From positions 15,128,001 to 15,192,000 of the forward strand of contig OZ316893.1 in assembly GCA_973895155.1 (NCBI GenBank): a stretch of DNA of 64,000 nt. The letters are read 5' to 3'. The first letter of the stretch is position 1. Each line of letters begins with the position of its first letter. The DNA is from Marsupella aquatica (taxonomy: Eukaryota > Marchantiophyta). The notes beneath the pieces are model-generated. The model searched no databases, was not told the origin of the DNA, and saw only the letters and a list, made by a program, of their open reading frames with translations. The translations under genes and the position numbers were made by a program. This document shows, one piece after another, positions 19,141 to 32,238 of this stretch.

Positions 19141-21509
19141 GCGTAAATGTCAAACGGAATGAATACCTACCTGGCCGGGATCTTCTCTGTACTCCCAGTT
19201 CCACGTCCGCAGGTCAGGCCTGTACTCGCAGATGCACGCACGGACTCTAGGCCCGGTCCCTTCCGTCCGTCAGCTCTCCTCCTCCGAGGAGTTACAGATA
19301 CACGACTGTGTCATTCTGATCGAGTGTCCGTGGCCCCCTTCATTTCGAGCCTGGATGGATGGAGGATCCCACGCGGAGGGACGCGCCGGGTCGCGACGGG
19401 GGCCTGACTTGCTCGTCCCAGGCTTTGACACCCGCTACTGTGTTTGATCCTGTATCGGGTGCTGGCTCCTTGGTCGGTCCGTTTGCCGTCCGGCAAAAGG
19501 CGACGGGGAGGGAGACTTCTGCCAGCGGGTAGCTGCAGGGGACGCGCCGTGGAAGCGGGGGGAGGAGAGGGGAACTGGCCGCATGGTTTGCCGCGCGGAT
19601 TGGAGAGTGAGGGGCGTCGTTCCCGCCATCGTGCTCTCAATCGCTCTCTTTGTCTCACACTCTTGCTGCGCGCCTGCTTGGCTTCTTTGTTCCCGTCCTG
19701 TCGATTTCGGAGCTCGGCCTCCTGCCCTGGCCACTACCCTCCCATATTGTGGAGTCCTGTTACACCCGTACCACTGCTGCTCCTCCTCGTTCACCGTCTT
19801 TTCCAAGGACTTCAGCCGCACCTTTCTAGACTTCACTTACCGTAACCGTACCTCCTTCCCTTTTGGGTGTTGTTGGCCGCAGCCGTGGCAGTGGCCGACA
19901 GCAGCCGAGCCGAGTCCGAGTTGAGCCGAGCCGAGTCGGAGTTGAGCCGAGCGGAGCCGAAGCAGGCAAACTAGGGAGGTTAGCAGTAGTCGTGCTTGCT
20001 TTCGTTTCGTTTCGTTTTCGGTTCGGTAGAGCTAAAGCAAGCAAAGCAGCGGCGAAGAAGGTTTTGTTTGTCGTTCGCAAAGATGATTGATGAGAAGAAG
20101 TGTCCTCCCCGAGCTTGGCAAGAGTGAGTGAATGAACGATCAAGGTTGTGTTGGTGAGAGCCGACTGAGTGGGATTTGGGACGCGAGTACTGTTCAGGAG
20201 GCTCGGAGGGGATATGATGATCAGCGCTCGAGCCAGTGCGCTTGATATGATTGTGAAAAATTGTCATCAATATTTAGTTTTATTAATAAATTGGTGAGAG
20301 TCTGCTTTTCGGTGATGGTTGCGTTGATGCGCTCCACCCGACTGACGAGCAGCAGCAGGCAACAGTTGCTCCGTTAGCGACGTGGGCCGGGGCTGCTGCT
20401 TCATGCATGCCTCCCCTTCCTCACAGATCCTCCTCCTCTCCACCATTTGCGACTACTGCCTCGCTCGACTTTTGTCATTCTCTCTTTTCCTACATCTGCT
20501 GCCGAGGTTGCATAGCTCCATACATACTCTCCCGAGAGAAAGGCGCTCTTGCCCTGATCATCACTCACTCTCGCTCCACTCGATCACTGGGAGCACCTTG
20601 CGCTACTTGCTCGCTCCTCCCCTGGCGCTCCCCTTTCTCTGCCTTTCATCTCTCCTCCCTCTTGCTTCCGTTTCACTCTCCCCTGCTTCACGTACCAGCC
20701 TGTCTTTTCGTTCATTTCTCGCTCACGCTCCGCGTCACTCCACTCTAACTAAACAGCATTTTTCCTGCCTGCGCTTTTTACCTCGCCCGCGGGCAGGAAG
20801 TCAAACGAAGCAGTGACAAACGAACAAACGAGGTGCGAGTCGTCATGTGTAGGAGTCGCGCATGAGCACGGTGGATCGAGGTGCTTCCGGCTCGTGAATC
20901 TGTGTATACACAACAACTGCTGCAAGCGAGGCGGAGGAGAAGTGGTACATTGCCGGATCTGGGGTGGAAGCGCATAGCATTGCGCGGCTTCATACCTCGA
21001 CTGACTCGTTCAGGCAGTGCGGGGCATCCACGGAGGCAGGGAGCAAATGATGATGTTGTCCAGTATGAGGATGTCGGTGACATTGTGTACTCGACGGAAG
21101 CTATGACTATCATCGTTCATTGCGCACGTTTCGCGTGAAGGGACCGGGATCGGGACGGTCTGGCTCTCGTGCTTGCACTAGAGGAGTGTCTGATCGTAGT
21201 GAGAACAATGTCGTCGTAGCCAGTGGATTATGTCTTCAGGAGAGGACGGATTGCGTTTAGCAAGCAGATGACGCGGAAAGACAGCTGACACAGAGGAGGA
21301 AAGGTTCCGCGGAACTCGTCCTTCCCAGTGTACGACCTGCAACTGGCGCTTCGGGCTTGGAATGATCGTCTTCCTCCAAGAGTTACGTAGCGATCGAGGC
21401 AGGTAGCCTCCAAAGTCCCTCGGGAGACCTGTAGAACTTGCAGGCTTCCATCCAGCGAGGGAACGCTTGAACTTGTGTCCCTGCGCCTCCTGCCGGGGTC
21501 CAGCGGAAA
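19141..21509 (+). promoter_or_regulatory. promoter and 5' leader region of the CSLC gene
   Basis: GC- and CpG-rich sequence (19200-20000) leads into CT-rich sequence (20380-20760), a composition typical of plant promoters and long 5' leaders. A GAGCCGAGCCGAGTC-type microrepeat lies at 19903-19962 and CGTTTCGTTTCG at about 20003. Several ORFs of 70-145 codons overlap here on both strands but share no domain and are probably chance products of the GC bias. I cannot place the transcription start or any leader intron. Confidence 0.5.
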
Positions 21510-24447
21510 ATGCCACCAAACTTCGATTTTGTAGATTGGTGGACGAAAGAGTCGCACAGGGCACAAGGGGTTCCACCGGTGGTTATTAGCAAGATGGAGA
21601 ATCCTAATTGGTCGAAGCTTGAACTTGAAAGTCCCAAGACCCCGGGGTTTGCAGGTGAGAAAGATAAGGGGAAGAATGCCAAGCAGCTGACATGGGTTTT
21701 ACTCCTCAAGGCACACCGGGCAGCAGGTTGCGTTGCGTGGATGGCTCTGGGCCTGTGGACGTTGCTCCAGGCCATTAAAAAGCGCCTAATTTTGAGACAA
21801 GGAGTTCCGCCACCATCGGACAAACCGGGCAAAGGGAAGCTGTACAAGTTCATCACAGCTTTCTTGACTTTCGCTGTGTCGATGTTGATCTTCGAGATTG
21901 TGGCGCATCTGATGGGCTGGCATTTCAGCCGCCCGCACCTTCACCTTCCGACATCCTTCTCCTTACAGGGCCTTCCCCACTCCATATATCAAACTTGGAT
22001 TTTCATCAGATTGAAGTACATTGCACCACCTCTCCAACTCCTAGCAGATGGATGCATTGTATTGTTTCTGATCCAGTCCGCCGACCGTGTGATCTTGTGC
22101 TTGGGTTGCCTTTACATCAAAATGAAGAATGTCAGACCCGTCCCCAAAGTAGCATCTTTGGAGTCGGATGATCCTGAGCAACCCGACGCTGGCTATCCTA
22201 TGGTCCTCATTCAGATTCCCATGTGCAACGAAAGGGAGGTACGGTACATTTCTGATGTACCTTTGGTTCGCTGCTTGGTGGAGGGAATGTGGGTTGCAGA
22301 ATTAGGGCAGTCGTTTCCTGTGCCCATTACAACAAAGATGTTAGCGATGGGATTTTGGGATGCTTTAATTTACAATTGTTGCCCTGTTTTCCTTCGTCAC
22401 TCCAGACGGTTGTCTTAAAACTGAATTCATTTCCGCAGGTGTACGAGCAATCGATATCGGCGGTCTGCCAGATTGACTGGCCACGAGATCGCATGTTGAT
22501 CCAAGTCTTGGACGACTCTGATGACCAGGACACTCGGATGCTCATCAAGGCTGAAGTGCAGAAATGGAATATGAAGGGAATCAATATCTTGTACAGGCAC
22601 CGAGTTGTCCGCACTGGTTACAAGGCCGGTAACCTCAAATCAGCAATGAACTGCGAGTATGTGCAGGACTACGAATTTGTAACAATATTTGATGCGGACT
22701 TTCAGCCGAAATCTGATTTCTTGAAGAGGACGATTCCTCATTTCAAGGTGCTTACTCACGCTCCTGTCCCATGCGTGGTTGAGTTTCAAGATTCTTAAAG
22801 AACGTGCTGAAATCATGGTTGCTCCAATCCTGCTGGGGAGTGCCGTTGTGAGTCTTTGGTTGATCAGGTTCTGACCCCTCCTGAAGCGCCATCTTACAGG
22901 ATCAGCCCGAACTCGCCTTGGTGCAAGCTAGATGGACGTTCGTGAATAGGGACGAGAACCTGCTGACTCGGTTACAGAATATCAATTTGTGCTTCCATTT
23001 TGAAGTGGAGCAGCAGGTGAATGGGATTTTCCTCAACTTCTTCGGGTTCAATGGGACCGCAGGTGTCTGGAGGATCAAGGCGTTGGAGGAATCCGGAGGT
23101 TGGCTGGAGAGGACCACCGTGGAGGACATGGACATCGCTGTCAGAGCCCATCTCCAAGGATGGAAGTTCATCTTCCTCAACGATGTTGAGGTAAGACCTC
23201 GTTATTGAATATTAGCTCCGTGAAATATCTTCAAGAGGGATCCAGGGATTTCAGCTAGTGGTGGAATGGGTCACGAAGACGATATCAGAGCAGGAAATGT
23301 GAGTGCTGGGTTTATACGGAGATGTATTCGCGTCCTGCTTGGTCTATCTCAGGCTGCATGGGCAAGTAGTGCCTATGTTTCAGTAGGCAGGGACTGGATT
23401 GTGATACTCGGATTGGAAAAACGGTTATTCGCCTTAAGTTCTTATCAGCTAGCGGTAGTGGCTTCAGCTCATGGTCTTGTCAGCACAATTTTCACAGATG
23501 TGAGCCGCTTGTTTTTATCGCTGGCCCTGACATTTCCGTTTGCAGTGTCTCTGTGAATTGCCCGAATCGTACGAAGCCTACAGAAAGCAACAACACCGGT
23601 GGCATTCTGGTCCCATGCAGTTGTTCCGGCTGTGCCTTCCAGATATTATTAAGTGCAAGGTTAGTTTTTCCTGGCAGATCTGAGCATTCTCTTGCGCAGA
23701 ATTGGATTTTAGAACATCGGTGATCACTGAGAAGAAGATTCCTTTCTAGCTGTCCTGTGAGTTTGATGCTAACTCTATTTCATTTGTTCTGATGTGCAGC
23801 TAGCTTGGTTCAAGAAGGCGAATCTCATTTTTCTCTTCTTTCTACTAAGGAAGCTGATATTACCGTTCTACTCCTTCAGCTTGTTCTGCGTGATCCTTCC
23901 ATTGACTATGTTCGTCCCAGAAGCACAATTGCCAACTTGGGTGGTGTGCTACATACCAGCCCTCATGTCTTTCATGAACGTGTTCCCAGCGCCCAAGTCT
24001 TTCCCCTTCCTCGTCCCGTACCTGCTTTTTGAGAACACCATGTCAGTGACAAAGTTCAATGCCATGATTTCTGGACTGTTCCAGTTGAGCAGTTCCTTCG
24101 AGTGGGTTGTAACGAAGAAGTCAGGAAGAGCATCAGAGACGGATCTTGCTGGACTACTGGAGCAGGAGGAGACTGCACTTCCGACCATTCGACATAACCG
24201 TGGCACCTCTGAATCTGGTCTAGACGTCTTAGCGAAAATAAAGGAACAGCAACCGCAACAACCAGCTGCCCCCAAGAAAAAGACGAACAGGTTGTACAGA
24301 AAGGAATTAGCTCTAGCATTCCTGCTGTTGACAGCGGCAGCGAGGAGTTTACTATCAGCCCAAGGAGTCCATTTCTACTTTCTCCTGTTCCAAGGGATTT
24401 CCTTCCTAGTTGTGGGACTCGATCTCATCGGCGAGCAAGTGAGCTGA
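21510..24447 (+). CDS. CSLC: cellulose synthase-like C (xyloglucan backbone glucan synthase)
   Basis: Five exons (21510-22238, 22439-22747, 22900-23190, 23546-23659, 23800-24447) have GT/AG junctions and keep one frame, giving 696 aa, the usual CSLC length. It is a GT2 processive glycosyltransferase. Motifs are VLDDSDD (about residues 266-272), FDADF (327-331), TVEDMD (about 420-424) and QQHRW (458-462), the D,D,D,QxxRW set. Membrane segments lie near residues 62-90 and 112-135 before the catalytic loop, with several more after it starting at [13 protein letters not shown]. The start ATG at 21510 gives the family N terminus [15 protein letters not shown] enzymes make the beta-1,4-glucan chain of xyloglucan in the Golgi. 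An acidic and Gln/Pro-rich loop lies between the last membrane segments. The gene looks intact. Confidence 0.95.
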
Positions 24448-25270
24448 GATTTGGTTGGTCGGTATGGAAGGGAGATTTTTTAAGAGTGTAGCATGCATAA
24501 TACATGCACATCGTCTCTAACCCAAACCAGGTGGTTGTTGAAGGAGGCAGACTTGAGCCCACGTCAATTGACATCCAACCTCCGATTTGGCTTAGCTACG
24601 TTGGTTTGTATTCTAAGTCCAAGGACTCCCAAGGCAAGATGGATGGCTTACTCTTGGCATTGTGAGGTTCGAGTGGCAAATATCACTGCTACTCTTTTCC
24701 AAAGCCCAATCAAGGGGATATTCAGGACTCAAAACATTTTTGGGTGATAAGCAAAGTAATTTCATTTAGTCTCAGCAGACGTTGAAGATTCTGCAGGTGG
24801 GCTTCACAAGCAAAGTAGACTATGTTCCGAGTGAGCATAAGAGAAGCAGCAGTTGAGGCTTGTCTAGGTCGCACCTCTGGCTACTCTGTAATTGGTGTGT
24901 CTCCATATGGAGGTTTACAGAGTTACTCCTTTCTGGAAAGACCGAGTCCTCAGCATCTGTCCTGTTCTGTACATCAGCGGACGTTTATGGTACATCTTAT
25001 CGTGACGAGACCGCTAATGTGCTTTTAGACTAGAGTAGGCCAGCCTACTTATCAATTGCTGGAAGGTCTTTCAGCCTCCCTTAATTTATTTATGTTAACA
25101 TTCTCAGGTCATTCTTTTGAGCCCGAACGCCAATTATTTTAGACGCCCTCTCAATTTAATGGAATGCTTGGGTTTACTACCCTGTCGCAGTCTCTGCCGG
25201 CACCCTGGCTACATCGGAGTTCTGTACTAAGTGTTGCACCTCAGGCTTATGTGAATAAATACAAAGTCAA
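24448..25270 (+). other. probable 3' untranslated region of CSLC
   Basis: Non-coding sequence after the CSLC stop. GTGAATAAATAC near 25251-25262 could serve as a polyadenylation signal. The transcript end is not determined. Confidence 0.4.
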
Positions 25271-26932
25271 TGTTACTGCGTGGGAATTCTGCAATTCTTG
25301 CTTGAATGCCACCGCTGTGAAGATATTGTCAAGCGCAACGATTTAATCAACCGGGCTACGGTGTTTGTCTCAAATTTTATGCATTGCGTATTATGTTTGG
25401 TGTGGCAATGCTCTATTCTAGTGGAATTTGCTTGGCCAAAACGATTGCATCGTGTTGAATGTATATGTATGGGCTGTAGGAGGATTTGTAGCTTTGTTAT
25501 TCTTCCCCCGTTGTGATTGGTTGTGCAAATTTGGCGAGTTCCAGATGTGGGGCGAAGTGTGACACTACGACAGGAGATCTCGTGAGGGGTTCGGGACGGT
25601 TCTATAACCATATTTTGATGGGGAGACATTGGGGTACATAGGACGGAGGAGATAACTCGGACATTCAGCCCTATTATGTCTGCAGAGCAAATGTGGGAAA
25701 GAAAATGTAGTCCCAAACGTTTACTGGGATCGCTTTCCCCTCCTTGACAGACTCATATTTCTGCAGGAATGTCGTTTCTAGTGGCAGAACTTCGCCAGAT
25801 TCCACCTTTTGCGACACTGGACGATTACCTGGTCGACAACTGGAAAGCGCCGGTACTCATGATTACCCTGCATACTCGGGATTCTATGATTGGAAAGACC
25901 AAGACTCACTTTTAACAATTCAGTTCATAATAAAGGTGTCACTGCTATTTAAAGCTTCGAGTAAATGCTCCCCTTTAAGCTCTAGACTTTGAACAGATTC
26001 CTAGAGATTCCTAGAGACAATTGTCTGACAAGGAAATCGTGCACATTTCAACGAAAAATTACAATAAAAAATGCCCTCCTCTCTTCCTACATGTCCTTGT
26101 GGAGTTCAACAATAGCCAGAATTGATGGCGCTTCTTTCCATGTAGTTACAGGTGTCATTCGATGGCATACTGCCATACTCTTTCATTCACTTCACGATTG
26201 GATTTGCTTGATTCGGAGGTACCTATTTGCTTGGTAACTTCATAAGTCAGCTCGCTGTTTGTTAATAGTCCCATTTCGGTTATCTGGCACCTCATGAGCA
26301 TCCTTGATGCAAACCTTCCTGGTCTCCTCTGATTTTGACTTATCTTCCTCATATTGGCACTTAGTTTTGCCTCCTTAAGATCACCGTCCACAGTGCTGCT
26401 CTATCTGGCAGACCTTACTCCATTCGAGAAACGGCAAATTGGTCATAACCCGGTGAATCAACATCGTGCTACCTTGTTGCATTTAACCACCGAATGGTTG
26501 TCAAGAGAATTCTCTCATACTGACTTCCAGTCCCCATAAATCAGGGCCCCAAGAATATAAGGCAGACGACTCAAACGTTACATCTTTTGCAGGCTGAAAA
26601 CGTACCATCCTGCTTACAAATAACAAAATGCTGCATCACTCATTCATCTCACGTCGACATTTCGAAATGTGGCACTGGCACCAATCCAGCTGTCTTTGCA
26701 AAGACTTCATCAATTCGTTGCATACGGGAAACTACGAAACCTGGACTTTGTCTACCTGTAACCCTACACTAACTAAACCTAGGCAAATCTAGTTTTAATG
26801 AGGCCTCTTCACCTGGTTCCCCTGCTCTGATCCCAAGAAGCCAAGTAATTTATTGTTAAACAGACGGATAAGTCAGATTGGGATATGATGTCACTTCCGT
26901 ACATATATGGGAGCACTGGAGACGGTGAGAGC
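25271..26932. other. gene-free stretch
   Basis: Short ORFs on both strands only, the longest 147 codons on minus at 25273-25716, without recognisable motifs. No RNA gene seen. Confidence 0.5.
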
Positions 26933-27024
26933 AGCTTTAATTGTCGGTACCATTCAGTGTCTGGACTACTAAATGGAGAGCTTTAATTGTCGGTACCATT
27001 TAGTGTCTGGACTACTAAATGGAG
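26933..27024 (+). repeat. 46-bp tandem duplication
   Basis: AGCTTTAATTGTCGGTACCA and the following bases occur at 26933 and again at 26979, differing by one base (TTCAGTG against TTTAGTG). Confidence 0.9.
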
Positions 27025-28989
27025 AAGTGATGTACGTCCCTCGCGTCCTCTTCTCACGCAGAGAGAGTCAGCACCCAGCAAATGGCGAGAACATCACAGA
27101 GTTACTGATGACGCAGAGCCCTGGATCCAGGATAGAAGCCCTCCCTCAGCAGAAGCCCTGAATCTCATTCTTCTCCCGCAAATGGTGGTACGAAACATTG
27201 ACAGATGCATGAGTCCTCATAAATGGTCGTACGAAGCCCCGTCTTGCAAGCTTTGGAGACAGGGAAGTAGCCAAGCAAGCAGGCAACGATGACTGACGGT
27301 ACTTGAGACACCACCACTCCAGTACACATCATCCCCAGGAGATTATTCCTCGGCAATCAATGAAGCTGGAATCCGTAAGAGTACTAGAGACGAAGGAAGG
27401 GAGCACCAGCTACATGCAGGAGAGTGAGTGCCAGGGCCCCAAAAGCGATCCAGCCAGGGCGTTGATGCTACCTCGATCACATGCATTGGCTGGAGCCCTC
27501 GTCCAGCTCCTAATCAGTTCTCAGTAATGGGTCTCTTTCAACGCGCCTTGAAAGCACTCTCCTCGATGACATGCCCGGACAGGTCCCTCTCCGGCCTCAT
27601 TTCACTCCACCACCTCCTTCTCTGTTGCAATTGCTGCAGCTGCGAAGTCCGAATCCAACTCCAGGCAGGTCCAGTCGACGAGGCTGCCTCGAAAGTTTCC
27701 TTGATCACGTCCATCATTCTCTCCCATCCCGCGTCAATCGAAGTCCAAATAATTCATCGCCCCGAGTCGGCTGCTCGGCGATCAATTTCCTCAGAGCCCT
27801 CGTGATCGGCAAATTCCTTTCCAAGGCCTTTATTAATTAAAGCGTCCCGTAGAGGATACCGTGAGGGACCGTAGTTATATACAACGGATTTCGGGAAGAG
27901 TAGTACCGTAATTTTACAGCGTCGTGGGAAGTAAGTGCTGCTGTAGGTCGGTCGACCCAGCCGTCCGTCCATTTGGTAATATAAAATGTGCACTCGGTGA
28001 ATTAAAGATAACTAGGTCCATAATTTGATCACAAAAGATGAACTCTTATAAATGCACTCCTTTATTGTATTTTGGACAATAATATGGGCAAAAGTATATG
28101 GCCAGAAAACGATTTTGGAGTCAGTTAGGGCCCCCATCACACAGCTGAACTGAAAAGTACAGCCAATAATGAGATTTATCAAGGTGTGTAATCATGTAAT
28201 AGATTATACATTATACATGTCACATTCTCATGTCTAGGATAGTAATGCTATGGTCGACCCTAAACCCTAAATTGGCCGACCAGGTTCTGACATACTTGCG
28301 ACCGGCAGCAGCCAGGAGCAATTGTGGAGGAACCGGGGAAAGTAGGTAGGTAGTAACGGACGACCAAGATCATCCTTAACATATGTAATCCTGATCTCTA
28401 GTTCCGGTAGGGAGAGATATGCTTAGTAGACCCCCTTCTGGAAAAAGTTTGTTTAATCAACCCCCTCAATACTTTTCTCCAATCTGGACCGTTGATGGAC
28501 CTTTCGATCTCAGATCTGGACCATTGATAGACCTCAGGGGGTCGATCACGTAACAAGTTTCATTTTGGGGGTCCATCAAGCAAATGCCTCCCGGTAGGTC
28601 AACAATGACAAATTTTGAGTAGCGGGAGGGGGTAAAGAACGACTGGGCACGGGATTGGGATTTTCTTTTCATTTGAGTTTGAGCAGACGAGACGCGACAA
28701 GCGGTAGCACCAGTAAGGGAGTGCGTGTGTTTAATGCACTCACTTTCAGGAGAGGTGCATGTTATCCATTGGAGACGGAACGATGTATTTCAGCAGAAAA
28801 TGGCAACTTTCTTGGAGCAGGAGTGGCTGCAAGTCGAGCAAGGATGGCAAGTTTCTTGGAGCGGGCCAGGCTGACGACAATATCCTGTTTCAAATTTGTT
28901 TCCATGCAAGCTGTGATCATTTCTCCTCTTTCTGGAGCGGGAGTGGATGCAGTCTGTCAATTTTGAATGTGGTATTTTAATGCAAGTTG
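27025..28989. other. gene-free stretch with local duplications
   Basis: No convincing gene. A GGCAAGTTTCTTGGAGCGGG-type segment at about 28845-28950 recurs at about 30706-30800, with a shorter version at 28799. TCTGGACCGTTGAT/TCTGGACCATTGAT occurs twice at about 28483-28527. Confidence 0.5.
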
Positions 28990-29110
28990 TGTTGGGGATA
29001 ATCTTTATCCTGAAACACCATGCACATGTAAACACCATACAAAGTAGTCGACACAGCGAGTATGTGGTTCACTCTCGCGACTGAGGCTACGTCCATGGGA
29101 AAACAAAAAA
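28990..29110 (-). repeat. LTR-like relic related to the copia family, minus orientation
   Basis: The sequence GTCGACACAG, TGTGGTTCACTC, GAGGCTACGTCCATGGGAA corresponds on the minus strand to the conserved part of the copia LTR. Only about 120 bp align by eye, so it may be a related family. Confidence 0.5.
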
Positions 29111-30700
29111 CCTTTACTTCTCTCTTGCTCCACTCCAACTATGAACTAAAGATCCACCAAGGGCTGGCATCAGCCCTGGTTATATACAGCATGCATCACT
29201 GCTAACCAGTCGTGGAACTCAACTACCTTAACACTTAGTTCCGGCATCGCTGACTATGACGCTGAGCTCCCTTATGGTCCAGGCCTGGATAGGCCATCCG
29301 GGGAGGACTTAGCATGGGGAGACTTGTGGGCAATGAGACGTGGCACTGGCGAAGGCAAGGCGCCAAGCTGGTGACACACACTAAGGATTCAAACTAGCTG
29401 AGAGCTGGTCGGGTCAAGGGGAAAAGGGCCGGGCTCAAGGTCGACCGTCCGGACCCCCGGACGGACTTTGAGTTATGAGGGCTTGAGTGAGAGCACCTCT
29501 TGGGCCCAAGGCCAATGGAGTTGACGCCATGGGCAGCGGACGCTTGGGGCGCAAGTTATGGCCCAATCTGGGTTTGGCCAATCGGGGGCCCCAAGCGGCA
29601 ATGAGATCTAAGGGCCTAGGCATGAGGATTGGGCCGGCCTGATCACAACGGGCTAACTAGAAAGTTATAGGCATTGTCAGTTGGTGACGCGCCTAGACAT
29701 GCGGGATAGGGTCCGAGTTGGGGACCAAACGTTTGGGGACCAAAGTTATCCGGGGGTGGCAGGTCTCCAAAATCATATATGAGGGGAGTGGTGTCTCCCT
29801 GGGGGCTAAGGGCGAGCCGAAGTCGTGAGCCGCGACGGTCGCGACACTAAAAGAAAATGCCAAACGGAAATAACGATAACTTCCCAACGAGAAGTACGTT
29901 GGGGGACTTCTTGGGTGCATTGGAAATCTCTCAAGGAGGGCTACATCCTCCTGAGCTCATTTGGATCTGGGGGCACCATAGGTTTTTGAGGTCTGCGGAT
30001 GCTATCTCGCCCACTTGTCAAATCTTGTCAAAATAGCAACCAAGCCGCGTTCAGTCTCTCAAGGGAGCTTGCATTGGGGAGGCAAGGCCAAGTAGATGTG
30101 GAGGTTGAGTTCCAAGGGCACTTGGCTCCTAGACCATCAGTTGGGCAAGAACCGGGAGATGGGTGCTAAAGTCGGGGCCATTCTGGTCCCGGCGTGTAGG
30201 GACAAGCTTTAGGACAAGCTATGCTATTTGGGCCATGAGCATGTCCCGGGGGCAGGGCGGTCAGTTGATGATGGATAGGTACAAGGCGGAACCCGGGCTG
30301 CGCCCAAGGAAAGAGTTGTTCTGGACAAACAGTGGGCGTCGGTTCTGGTTGAATTAGGATGCTAGACTTGGGAGATCTAGATCTTGAAGGGTTACTTACC
30401 AGGAAGCTTGGTTGTTTGTGCAGACAGTGAGGATCATTGAGTAGCGGTCATGTTGGAGAGCAAATGCGGCTTTATATGGGAGGGGCCGCTGGTGGTGCAA
30501 GGGGCACTAGGTTGCTTGCTCAAGGTATTCCGTGGAGCCGTTTGGGCACCAGGGGCACTTAGGCGTGGGTGTTGGGATTGGTGAGGGCACTAGGTGGCAA
30601 GGTCCACTACTTAACCTCAGCTAAGTCCTAACTTGAGTTAGCCTAACTGCGGTGAGCCCTAGAGTCACAAGACTAAGAGCAATACTCAACAGTGTGCAGG
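29111..30700. other. GC-rich non-coding block, possibly LTR/leader of an unidentified element
   Basis: The sequence is G-rich on the plus strand, with scattered blocks such as CCGTCCGGACCCCCGGACGG (about 29444-29463, a palindrome-like cluster). The style resembles the repeat at 33.7-35.2 kb but I could not align it. ORFs are under 76 codons. Confidence 0.35.
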
Positions 30701-30870
30701 GCCGAGATGGCGAGTTTCTTGGAGCGGGAGAGGTTGACAAGAATATCCTTTGTGAGCTTTTTTTTTCCATGCAAGCTGTGAACATTTTCTACTTCTTGAA
30801 TATTATTGAGTTGAGAGTTAGTAGAACTCTCGTTTGAGTTACAGATAGTGCATTTTATTATGATCACCCG

Positions 30871-32238
30871 ATGGGGGACTTGGTCTCATTTTCAGAAATT
30901 CTCCTCATCTATTCAGTCTGTGCTGCCCGGATCCAAAGTCGTGCAACAGAGCATGGCGGAGGTGGTGGAGGAATCCATGTGAGTGACACTTTGAGGATGA
31001 GTGAAGGAGAAATTACGGAGGTGCAAGAGGAGTGGAGCTCTAAAGAGTCCAATTTGAATGGCCTGAATCACCTTAATGATGATGAGGAGATTGATGTTGA
31101 TAGTCTTGATATGTCAAACATAATTTATGAGGTCTGAAAAAGAGTGTTTGGAATGACTTCAGAAATCTTGGAGCAATTTAGATATGTTTACAGTAGTTAC
31201 AAAGAAGATTTTGTGATGACTGTGAAACAGGATAAGCTCCATTTGCCAGTTATTAAGGAGGCAGCAAAGTCAAACTTTTTTATGCAGGCTATAACTAACC
31301 CTTCTCACAATGCGTGGGTACAGCAAGGCTCATAGAGTTGGTAAGGGTGCCACAGGAGGTTGGTTAAAGAATATGGCCTTACTAGTTGGATTACCTCTGA
31401 CAGTTTTCACAAATTGGAGTGGGAGAGCAATGTTGGTGACACACATGGATGCTAAGAGAGTGTCTGGCGAGGTAGGCATGGGGATTACTGGCCATCAGAG
31501 TACTGGAGGTTACGAGAGGTATGACCAAACTCAGAGACTGAAAATTGAGGCTACAACATTAGTATCTGCAAATCCGAAGCTAGATTATGAGCAAGCATTG
31601 ATTCATGTGTCGAAAACATTCGTGGAGGAGGAACTAGTTGGGTCTTCTTCAGCATTGAAACTCCTGATTGGCAGGTGAGCAATAAATGCAACCTGCAGAT
31701 AGCATTGACAAAGGGATCAGAGGTATGTGAGTTACTGATTGTCAATTAGTTGCCTAGCTGTGACGTTGATTTGTCTATTTGCTGATCTGCATTTATTTGG
31801 TGACTCTTGGCAGGAATCTGAGAAATCACAGGATGATGAGATTTCTGGTACGCAGTGGCCACTCATGAAGCAAAATCAGGTGAACACATTTGGAAATTTT
31901 TTCCGTTGTCTATGTTTCCCTTTAAAAACGGTTTCAGTTATCTGACTGCAAAATTTAATTTGTGTTTCTCTTAGGAGCCAAATGCTTTGAAGTTGTTGGA
32001 GGCAAAGAGCAATGAACTTTCTATGTTCCCTTACTATGATAATGGGGTCAACTACGAGGCTGAATTTGCAAAAGATTCAATCCTCTGTGGAAGAATGTGT
32101 GGGTTGTTTAAAAGACCTAATGCTTCTGTGAAAAATAGCCTCACCAGAAATCAGTTTCACAATTGTTCAGTGACCATCAAGATTGTACAGTTGACTAAAG
32201 AGGAGGAGGACAAGGAGAACATGGCTTCATCAACTTAG
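30871..32238 (+). pseudogene. tyrosine-recombinase-like gene (Crypton/DUF3504-type), broken
   Basis: Frame 1 (30871-31335) carries an in-frame TGA at 31135-31137, after which it continues KRVFGMTSEILEQF. The recombinase signature is in frame 2 at 31310-31678: VGKGATGGWLKNM, then a VFTNWSGRAMLVTH segment aligning with the HSLRATxVT box of these recombinases, then GITGHQSTGGYERYD, which matches the second conserved block TGHxS..xxYxxY. The box II His and the putative nucleophile Tyr are present; the usual His before the catalytic Arg is Trp. Plausible introns follow (GTGAACA at 31879 to CTTAG at 31975), leading to an acidic C-terminal exon at 31987-32238. The intron signs suggest either a domesticated gene that later decayed or an intron-bearing element. 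Assignment rests on motif recognition only. Confidence 0.55.

Noticed and set aside
19147-20816. Overlapping ORFs of 70-145 codons on both strands before CSLC
   Set aside because: They overlap in every frame in GC-rich sequence, share no domain and look like by-products of composition.
25273-25716. 147-codon minus-strand ORF downstream of CSLC
   Set aside because: No recognisable motif; it overlaps the probable CSLC 3' region in the opposite sense and has no coding support.
27428-27840. Overlapping plus-strand ORFs of 89-125 codons
   Set aside because: Two frames overlap with no domain, no plausible leader and low-complexity Ser/Pro/Leu composition.
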